DNA of 5,485 nucleotides from Victivallis vadensis (GTDB taxonomy: Bacteria > Verrucomicrobiota > Lentisphaeria > Victivallales > GWF2-50-93). A program made the position numbers and the translations under genes. Positions 1-5,485 of this stretch are shown in pieces. Location of the stretch: the NCBI GenBank assembly GCA_020718525.1, contig DYRX01000275.1:1-5485 (forward strand). Reading direction: 5' to 3'. The notes below the pieces were generated by a model. That model made no database searches. It had not been told where the DNA came from and saw nothing but the letters and a program-made list of their open reading frames with translations. Position 1 is the first letter of the stretch, and each line of letters starts with the position of its first letter.

Positions 1-3000
1 GGACTGACCCGCTTTCTCTATTGCCCCCTTGAGAGCCTTGATTCTTGTCCGCAGTGCATCTATCTCCTTCGAGACCGACTCGATTGCTTCAAGTATCTTA
101 TGGGAGATGTTGCCCTTGCCTCCCCCCCCTTCTGCAAAGGATTTTATCTTTTGCGCAGTATCATTTTGGATCTCAGGAAACGTCGAAAAGAACTCTTTGA
201 GTAAAAGTGTCCTGTTCAGTTCAACGTAGTTAAGGAAAGTGAAGGGGAACTTGCCGATCTTCTTTTTTTTCACATAGTCGGCAAGAAGTCCCAGTTTTTT
301 GGGTATTTCCACGCCGGACTCCGACTTCGCCACCCAGTTGTCCAGGCAGAATGCCGTGAACTGCCTTTCGAGGACTGCGGAGGCATTGAGATAACAGCCC
401 GGAGTTTCGACATTGCCGTCAATCATCTCCCTGGGATCGCAGAAGAAATATAGATCATGGTGCTTTGCATTAGCGACTGAAAGCGTATAGGAGTTGCCGT
501 CGCGCCTGCCTGTCCTGCCTATTCTCTGAAGGTAGCCTGACTTTGTCGGAGGGATATTGCAGAGAATCCCCGCGGAAAGGTTTCCGATGTCAATTCCCAT
601 CTCCAGCGTAGGAGTGCAGGAAAGAAGATTTGGGAACCACGGTTTGCGTCGTTTGTCTGCGTCGGGATCGGTATCTTCCGCAATGAATTTTCTTTCAATG
701 TCCTCGCGGGTGCTTCTCTCCAGCAATGAACTGTGCTCGGAGGGGATGATCCTGTGGATGTCGGCGGATGCATACAGCTTCGAGTAATATGTGTTGCCGG
801 CTTCGATCCTGGCATAGTTCCCGGGACATTTGCTCCTCAGGCAGGAAGCTTCTGCGAGGATATCCGCCTCGCCGCCTCCGGCTGAAATCATGTGCCCGCA
901 GACGGCGCACCTCAACTGGCCGACGTCCTGCACGACGGCCAGGGCTTCCGGCATTATTCCCCATATTCTCTCGTCCCTGATTTCCCTGCAATGAAAAATC
1001 CCGGCATCTACAAGGGCGGTAAAGATGATCTCGTAGAAGCGCTTCGAGTATTTTTGAATCCCCGGCTCCAGGCTCCCAAGATTCCTCTGCGCCCAGTCGG
1101 CAAACCAGGTCTTCTCGTGATGGAAATTGTTGAACCCCTTGCTAAGCTTGGTAGAGATGAAGGCTGGCGTTCTCGCACCTTCTGCAAATTTGGGCATAAA
1201 CAGCTTATTTAATCCGAGATTGGACAAGGGATAGTAATTGCCAAAGTCTTCGATGTATTTTTCAAGAGCACCGTGGAAAATCCCGCCTTTGCTCTTCTGC
1301 AGGAGCAGGAACCCGAGCATCAGGGATTTCAAAGTTCTTTCCGAAAGAGTGCGCAGTCCTCCGAATTCATTCCTCAGTGCTTCGAGCGCGGAGTTTACCG
1401 AAGAGTTCAGCCTGGCATCATCGAAGACTGCGACAGACAGCCCGCTCTTTTCAAGCGTCCTCCCGATCCTGCACCTGAATCCGAATTCACTGAAAATCTC
1501 CCAGTCAACCCTTTTCCGGCACAGCTCAGACAGCTTTGAACCGGAAGGGATTTTCCCTGTCTTCTCCAAATGCTCATAGTCATCAAGCCATTTCATGTCG
1601 GATGCTATGAAAGTGGAAATAAACTTCTCTTCGCCGAAAAGGGACAGGTAGTGGCTGTTGAATCGTCCGGAAAGTTCCGAGAGCGAGAAACATTCTTTTT
1701 CCGCAGAAAGGAACTGCTGGACGGCCGCCCTCAGTCCGAAGCGGAAAGTCCGGGCCCCGAAAAAACCAGCCCTGTGCGCGGCATCCTGTACCGAATCAGA
1801 GAACGCCAGAACCTTCTTGTCGTCGTTGAAGACCGATGCGAAAATCTGAGAGACCGCGACGCTGATCATGCTTGGCGCCCTTGAACCGACAATGGTCAGC
1901 CCTTCGAACGCCGAGCAATACGGGCAATTCGGCGAAATATATCTGTGCCCGCTGCTGTTCTCCCTTATTTCATTCGATACATGGACGGGAATCAGACTGT
2001 CCCCTTTTTTGCAGGCGGGACAGCTAATCTCGCTTTTTGCTCCGAAAGTTATGATCTTCATGCATCTGGAACAGATGAACTGCCTGAAAAGATTATCGTA
2101 CTGCCCGGCTCCTGCCGGAAAAGAGTCAGGGAATATGAAGTTGACGGTCGGGCTGTGATGGAAAAATGCTTCGTATATCTTGTTCAGATCCTGGGATATC
2201 GATGATTCGTTGCTTTTCTTGGACGTGAGCCAGCCCATGGATCCGCATTCCCGGCAATGGACCAGGGGCAGGTGTTTTCCCAGTTCATCCGAGTTGAGAT
2301 CATTGGCGAACTTGAGGGAGGGCTCCCTGCCGGTTTCGCATACTATCCTGCGCATCTCCCTTAGCCAGGTCTGGAACCTGAGATTGAGAAAAGGCATTAT
2401 GGCGCCGTCGTCCGTCTTCCTGAGCGATATCGAAACCAGCGCAAAGATGCCGGTCAGCAGGCGTTCCTTGTATTCGTAATCACCCCTGGCAAAAACCGCG
2501 TCCAGCTTCTCCATCTCCTGGACAAGCTCGCTCTCGGAAGGCATTCGCCTTGAAATCACAGCCACCATGTTCCTGAAAAATATGTGCCTCTTGAGCTTCT
2601 CGCCCAGTTCCAGCCTCCACACAGCATCCTTAAGTTGTCCGCCTCTTATCCCGAACCAGAGTTCGGCCAGCATGCCGGCATAGGATTCCATCGAGGCGTA
2701 GGAATACGGGTCCATCTGCGCGGAATTGTCGGGCGGGGGGATTTCAGCCAGTTCCGCGGCAGTCCCTGCGAAGAACTCGTCCGAGTCAAGCGTTTTCTCC
2801 CCGATGATGGAGTCGGCAGTGAACAGCTCCCCGAAAATCGTGCCCGCATAATCAATGAGCTCGCCGGGATTCTTGGTATTTCCGAGCGTTGCGGAGGTGC
2901 CGATGCAACAAAGATGCCCTTTCGGAACGAGCAGACGTGATTTGAGCCGCCTGAGCAGGCAGGCCAGATCCGTTCCCTGCGCTCCGTCGAAGCTGTGAAG

Positions 3001-3690
3001 CTCGTCAACCACGATATACTGGAGGGTCTCCGGGCCGTTGCCTTCCCACAAGCGCTTGTCCTCCGGGCGTATAAGCAGGTAGTCGAGCATCTTGTAGTTG
3101 GTCAGGAGTATGTCCGGCGGCGCGGCACGCATTGCATCCCTGTCGGTGATCACGCTGTCGGCGGTCATCATCGCGCTTGTCTCCTGTCCCCGCTCTCCTA
3201 TGTAAAGGCCGATTCGCACCTTGCCCTTGAGACTTGGCGTCCCGTGGACAATCTGAGCGAAGCGCCGCCCCTGGTCGTTGACGAGGGCGTTCATGGGATA
3301 GATCACTATGGCCTTTATACCGCTTTCGCCGCGTTTCCCAAGACAATGGTCAAGCATCGGATATATGAAGCAGTCGGTCTTTCCGGAACCGGTCCCCGTC
3401 GCGACGATAGTTGATTTAGGCGGGTGGGCGGACAAGCGCTCAAAGCTCTGCTCCTGGTGCAGGAAGGCAGGATACTTCATCGGAATTTCAGGAAAGAAAT
3501 CCTTGCCCTTCAAGCCCGGCCTGAAAGGAAGCTTTACGGAAATATAAGGTCCCTTGAAGACCTGGTCAGCCTTCCTGTCGAGAAAACGTTCGAATACGCC
3601 CTTGAAGAACGGGGTGTTGACAGGGAAGGTGCTCACCAGAAAGTCCTCTATCCCGTGCCGAACCTGTCTTGCTATTACTGATGGTATCAT
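1..3690 (-). CDS. Giant SF2 DEAD/DEAH-type helicase, DruE-like (3' end outside window)
   Basis: The reading frame is open from an ATG at 3690 to the left edge: 1230 codons, no stop. SF2 motifs appear in order: Q-motif-like YPAFLHQ (73-79), Walker A ATGTGSGKT (97-105), YPMNAL (131-136), TNYKMLD (197-203), Walker B DELH (229-232), SAT (266-268), motif IV region LAFSDSVQDAA (628-638), motif V EMGID (1030-1034) and motif VI QRIGRTGRRDG (1055-1065). Cysteine pairs lie at 479/482, 540/543, 557/560 and 589/592, with a further set at 928, 931, 950 and 955; these are probable zinc sites. A charged coiled coil begins near 1190 and continues to the edge. The long insertion between motifs IV and V, the FSDSVQDAAHRAGFF signature and the size fit the DruE/COG1205-like giant helicases, usually about 1800-2200 residues and often ending in a DUF1998 region; that end would lie off-window. 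An ATP-driven nucleic-acid translocase in phage defence is inferred. The helicase class is certain; DruE membership is tentative. The first in-frame start after an upstream stop (3715-3717) is this ATG, which overlaps the abiEii stop. Confidence 0.5.
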   Translation of the reverse strand, partial: MIPSVIARQVRHGIEDFLVSTFPVNTPFFKGVFERFLDRKADQVFKGPYISVKLPFRPGLKGKDFFPEIPMKYPAFLHQEQSFERLSAHPPKSTIVATGTGSGKTDCFIYPMLDHCLGKRGESGIKAIVIYPMNALVNDQGRRFAQIVHGTPSLKGKVRIGLYIGERGQETSAMMTADSVITDRDAMRAAPPDILLTNYKMLDYLLIRPEDKRLWEGNGPETLQYIVVDELHSFDGAQGTDLACLLRRLKSRLLVPKGHLCCIGTSATLGNTKNPGELIDYAGTIFGELFTADSIIGEKTLDSDEFFAGTAAELAEIPPPDNSAQMDPYSYASMESYAGMLAELWFGIRGGQLKDAVWRLELGEKLKRHIFFRNMVAVISRRMPSESELVQEMEKLDAVFARGDYEYKERLLTGIFALVSISLRKTDDGAIMPFLNLRFQTWLREMRRIVCETGREPSLKFANDLNSDELGKHLPLVHCRECGSMGWLTSKKSNESSISQDLNKIYEAFFHHSPTVNFIFPDSFPAGAGQYDNLFRQFICSRCMKIITFGAKSEISCPACKKGDSLIPVHVSNEIRENSSGHRYISPNCPYCSAFEGLTIVGSRAPSMISVAVSQIFASVFNDDKKVLAFSDSVQDAAHRAGFFGARTFRFGLRAAVQQFLSAEKECFSLSELSGRFNSHYLSLFGEEKFISTFIASDMKWLDDYEHLEKTGKIPSGSKLSELCRKRVDWEIFSEFGFRCRIGRTLEKSGLSVAVFDDARLNSSVNSALEALRNEFGGLRTLSERTLKSLMLGFLLLQKSKGGIFHGALEKYIEDFGNYYPLSNLGLNKLFMPKFAEGARTPAFISTKLSKGFNNFHHEKTWFADWAQRNLGSLEPGIQKYSKRFYEIIFTALVDAGIFHCREIRDERIWGIMPEALAVVQDVGQLRCAVCGHMISAGGGEADILAEASCLRSKCPGNYARIEAGNTYYSKLYASADIHRIIPSEHSSLLERSTREDIERKFIAEDTDPDADKRRKPWFPNLLSCTPTLEMGIDIGNLSAGILCNIPPTKSGYLQRIGRTGRRDGNSYTLSVANAKHHDLYFFCDPREMIDGNVETPGCYLNASAVLERQFTAFCLDNWVAKSESGVEIPKKLGLLADYVKKKKIGKFPFTFLNYVELNRTLLLKEFFSTFPEIQNDTAQKIKSFAEGGGGKGNISHKILEAIESVSKEIDALRTRIKALKGAIEKAGQS
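3687..3690 (-). promoter_or_regulatory. ATGA stop/start overlap: translational coupling of abiEii and helicase
   Basis: The TGA stop of abiEii (3687-3689) and the ATG of the helicase (3688-3690) share four bases. The 25 bases before the ATG are A/T-rich and contain no GGAG-like element, so helicase translation probably depends on ribosomes terminating on abiEii. Confidence 0.85.
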
Positions 3691-4577
3691 AAATGTTTGT
3701 CTTGAATTAGTTTTTCACCGAGCTCTTTGACGAGCTTGAAAATCCTGCCGAGATCGAAAAGTATGTAATCTTGCTCTCTTAAAACTGGCTTCAAGGCTCC
3801 TCCGATCTGCCTGCTCAAAACATTCCGCTTATCCTCGGATATGTCAATTCTTTCATTTCCCGGCACCGCAAGTTTTTTCCCCACAAGTTCAATGAAGTTG
3901 TCTGCTGAAAAATTGAATTTCATCACCCTTGCCGCATAATCAAGATCAAAATAATCGCGTATTGCAGGCTCTTTCCTCGTAAGAGCAGCACGCATCTTCT
4001 CGGCATACGCTTCTGGCATAGAAATATTTTTAACCGGATATGGGGCGAATGATCGCTTGAGGGTGAATGGATTTATCAGAATCGTAGCCGCCCCCTTTGA
4101 TTCGAGCGGACACAAGAGTTCTTCACGGAGACCTACTTCCACTTTTATGTTTCCCGTCATTTCCCCCAATGCCGACTTGTATTCAAGCTCTCCTATATAC
4201 TGAAGCGAATTGTTATGCCCCATAAGTTCAACTGTTTCTTTGAAGGGAGGGACACAAATCTCTTTCTGCCAGATTTTCCTGAAGACATCCATTGCCTTGC
4301 TTCTCCGGCTTCTTGGACTTCCGGAAGGAATCGGAACCATAAAGTCAAGGTCTTCGCTCATCCTGAAAAAATCCGTGTGGCATTTGCTCAGACATGTTCC
4401 GCCCTTGAATACAAGAGGCGTTCCACTGTCACCGTAGATCCGCATCAGGACAAGACTGCAATAATAGTCTTTTTCAACCAGACCGGCAGGGAATCCCATT
4501 TCTCTTGCCGTAAAAAGGACGGAATCCCGGAAAAAATCTGTGTCAGAGTGAATGTCATACTGACTATTTGCCTTCAT
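3687..4577 (-). CDS. abiEii: AbiEii/AbiGii-family nucleotidyltransferase toxin
   Basis: This 296-residue protein matches the type IV toxin AbiEii, a DNA polymerase beta-type nucleotidyltransferase; characterised relatives bind GTP or transfer nucleotides to tRNA and arrest growth. Visible family motifs are FKGGTCLSK (57-65) followed by SEDLDF (74-79), the GG...DxD active site with D76 and D78 as metal ligands. E147 in KVEV is a possible third carboxylate. The downstream block AEKMRAALTRK (192-202) with RDYFDLD (207-213) corresponds to the conserved EK...RDxxDL region. All of these residues are present, so the enzyme looks catalytically intact, and the length is normal. The ATG at 4577 lies inside the end of abiEi (14-base overlap), with a weak G-run ribosome site in front. 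The gene ends in the ATGA that starts the helicase. Sampled stretches are more AT-rich (about 40-43% GC) than the helicase. The substrate is not predictable from sequence. Confidence 0.92.
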   Translation of the reverse strand: MKANSQYDIHSDTDFFRDSVLFTAREMGFPAGLVEKDYYCSLVLMRIYGDSGTPLVFKGGTCLSKCHTDFFRMSEDLDFMVPIPSGSPRSRRSKAMDVFRKIWQKEICVPPFKETVELMGHNNSLQYIGELEYKSALGEMTGNIKVEVGLREELLCPLESKGAATILINPFTLKRSFAPYPVKNISMPEAYAEKMRAALTRKEPAIRDYFDLDYAARVMKFNFSADNFIELVGKKLAVPGNERIDISEDKRNVLSRQIGGALKPVLREQDYILFDLGRIFKLVKELGEKLIQDKHL

Positions 4578-4592
4578 TTTTTATGATCCCCC
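4564..4592 (-). promoter_or_regulatory. abiEi/abiEii 14-base overlap with weak G-run ribosome site
   Basis: The abiEii ATG (4575-4577) sits inside the last codons of abiEi, whose TAG stop is 4564-4566. Reading leftward, a run of five G (4588-4592) lies 10 bases before the ATG and is the only Shine-Dalgarno-like element. Overlap is usual for type IV pairs and ties toxin output to antitoxin translation. Confidence 0.6.
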
Positions 4593-5364
4593 ATTTGCTG
4601 TCAACTCCGCCCTTTTCCGGTTTTCCCGGGACAAGTGGAATGAAGGACTTTGAAGAGCGTATTTTCTTCAGGAGCGGTCTGGATATCTCAGCATCTCTGG
4701 ATATTCCGTCAAGCAGATATCCAAGCCGCCTCAACGATGCCTGCCCTGCATATTTAATTGCGCATTTTACAAGGGATACTGCGAAAGGCCTGTCCATTTT
4801 TACGGATTTATCAATCCATTCATAGACCTGCGGCATAGTTGCGAATCTGCTCCATTCATTGAGGGCGTCAATAAGTGTCCGTTCCTTCGTTGAGACAGAG
4901 ACTTGTTCTCCATCGCCTGTCTTAATGGTTTTTACCCCACCGAGTTTCTTCGTTATGCACTTAATGAATGCGAACTGCTGTCCGGCTATCTTCCTCTTGC
5001 CGCTGAATTTGTCGTTGAAGACATATGTCCGGCTGGGAATCTGATCGGAAAATCCATAAATGTTGAACGCGTTCGGACCGCATATCTGGTAGCGTGCCCC
5101 TACAGATTGCATCAGCCTTGAAAGAATGCTGTATTCCCCCATGGAGAACTTGCCGCCTGGAGGCATCCGCATCGGGACAAGATAGACCCCGCGGATAAGC
5201 CTTATCAGCATTCCGCTCCTGCACATCCTGCTCAGGAGCTCCCGTTCCTGCTTGGCTGTGATGCCAAGCGGAGCGCAGAGATCCCCGACACGGAGAAGTT
5301 CGACTTTCCGCATCTGGGCATACGCCAGCAAATTCGATTCCAATTGTCCTATTCTTGTTTTCAT
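4564..5364 (-). CDS. abiEi: AbiEi-family antitoxin / transcriptional regulator
   Basis: This 266-residue protein fits the AbiEi antitoxin family, which represses its own operon through an N-terminal winged helix and counteracts AbiEii with a C-terminal domain. The first 65 residues form the helix-rich DNA-binding region and end in LIRLIRGVYLVP (53-64), the usual wing. The C-terminal part carries the conserved STKERTLIDAL (158-168) and RRLGYLLD (212-219) segments; the middle has GPNAFNIYGFSDQIPSRTYV (96-115), seen in this branch of the family. It directly precedes, and overlaps by 14 bases, an AbiEii toxin gene, the standard antitoxin-first order. An in-frame TAA lies just upstream of the ATG and no convincing Shine-Dalgarno is seen, so 5364 is the first possible ATG start. 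The basic C-terminal tail (from about 235) is rich in Lys and Arg. Self-repression of the operon is inferred from the family. Confidence 0.88.
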   Translation of the reverse strand: MKTRIGQLESNLLAYAQMRKVELLRVGDLCAPLGITAKQERELLSRMCRSGMLIRLIRGVYLVPMRMPPGGKFSMGEYSILSRLMQSVGARYQICGPNAFNIYGFSDQIPSRTYVFNDKFSGKRKIAGQQFAFIKCITKKLGGVKTIKTGDGEQVSVSTKERTLIDALNEWSRFATMPQVYEWIDKSVKMDRPFAVSLVKCAIKYAGQASLRRLGYLLDGISRDAEISRPLLKKIRSSKSFIPLVPGKPEKGGVDSKWGIIKNEGK

Positions 5365-5375
5365 TTTACTTTAAG

Positions 5376-5485
5376 TTAATTGCGTCTAAGACAATTATCA
5401 AGAAACATTTTTATTTTTCTCTCAAGCGGTTCCCGCAGACCAGGGATTTGCCGATGCGCCGTTCCCTTAAACCATTCGTGAAAGC
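5376..5485 (-). CDS. Possible C-terminal end of an unidentified upstream gene
   Basis: Read leftwards from 5483, one frame is open for 35 codons and ends at a TAA at 5376-5378, only 11 bases before the abiEi ATG. The peptide begins FHEWFKGTAHRQIPGLREPL and continues as a basic, amphipathic helix-like segment ending CLRRN. The close spacing and the protein-like composition suggest the last residues of another gene in the same operon. An open stretch this short can occur by chance, and another minus-strand frame is also open for 24 codons (stop at 5411-5413), so this remains tentative. No family is recognised. Confidence 0.4.
   Translation of the reverse strand, partial: FHEWFKGTAHRQIPGLREPLERKIKMFLDNCLRRN
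5378..5396. promoter_or_regulatory. Imperfect inverted repeat before abiEi, candidate AbiEi operator
   Basis: The 19-base segment AATTGCGTCTAAGACAATT has outer arms AATTG/CAATT and an inner GTCT-A-AGAC palindrome whose centre is offset by one base. It lies 14-32 bases before the abiEi start, in an AT-rich stretch (5365-5425). AbiEi proteins are known to bind inverted repeats upstream of their own gene, so this is a candidate operator. Short palindromes in AT-rich DNA are common, and the site would overlap the end of the possible upstream gene. No convincing -35/-10 pair was found beside it. Confidence 0.25.

Noticed and set aside
2646..3346. Minus-strand open frames of 113 and 120 codons in other registers (also at 519-991)
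   Set aside because: They overlap the helicase Walker B and motif Ia regions in alternative frames; the helicase frame carries the conserved motifs.
2995..3414. A 139-codon plus-strand open frame, with several others of 60-140 codons at 29-3681
   Set aside because: They lie antisense to the helicase, many in the mirror register of its codons. They have no ribosome sites or recognisable domains and are fully explained by the conserved helicase frame.
3688..3690. Classifying the helicase as DrmA of DISARM or as a DpdJ-type protein
   Set aside because: Size, the FSDSVQDAAHRAGFF signature and the trailing coiled coil fit the DruE-like giant helicases better from memory, and no DISARM or Dpd partner gene is visible. 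A profile search would be needed to settle this.
4210..5121. Plus-strand open frames of 60-125 codons opposite abiEii and abiEi
   Set aside because: Antisense shadows with no family resemblance; the minus-strand genes carry clear AbiE motifs.
5426..5436. Small hairpin GCGG-TTC-CCGC
   Set aside because: It has a 4-base stem. A T-rich run follows only in the minus direction and is broken by other bases, so it does not make a convincing terminator.
5454..5485. Possible divergent plus-strand gene starting ATG at 5454 with an AGGGA element 7 bases before it
   Set aside because: Only ten codons are visible before the edge, and it conflicts with the minus-strand frame ending at 5376. It cannot be decided from this window.

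Overview
The window holds a densely packed, leftward-reading (minus strand) gene cluster that looks like a defence or genome-conflict locus of a bacterium or archaeon with roughly balanced GC. The host cannot be named. Lysine AAG, isoleucine ATA and arginine AGA/AGG codons are all common in the helicase, which argues against an enterobacterial background. No rRNA, tRNA, CRISPR, transposase or integrase was seen.

In transcription order (right to left), the layout is: (1) a possible C-terminal tail of an unidentified upstream gene at 5376-5485; (2) an AbiEi-family antitoxin/transcriptional regulator at 4564-5364; (3) an AbiEii-family nucleotidyltransferase toxin at 3687-4577; (4) the first 1230 codons of a very large SF2 DEAD/DEAH-type helicase that starts at 3690 and runs off the left edge. 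The helicase has no stop in any of its 1230 codons (frame checked triplet by triplet) and carries all major SF2 motifs plus several cysteine clusters. It fills two thirds of the window and resembles the giant helicase family that includes DruE of Druantia systems.

The three clear genes are locked together. abiEi and abiEii overlap by 14 bases. abiEii and the helicase share an ATGA stop/start overlap, and the helicase start has no visible Shine-Dalgarno of its own. All three are therefore probably made from one message, with helicase translation coupled to toxin translation. A type IV toxin-antitoxin pair leading directly into a DruE-like helicase is not an arrangement I recognise from the named Druantia types (DruABCDE, DruMFGE, DruHE). 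It is the best candidate here for an undescribed system, for example an anti-phage helicase guarded or armed by an AbiE module. The left flank, not shown, should hold the helicase C-terminus and perhaps further partners.
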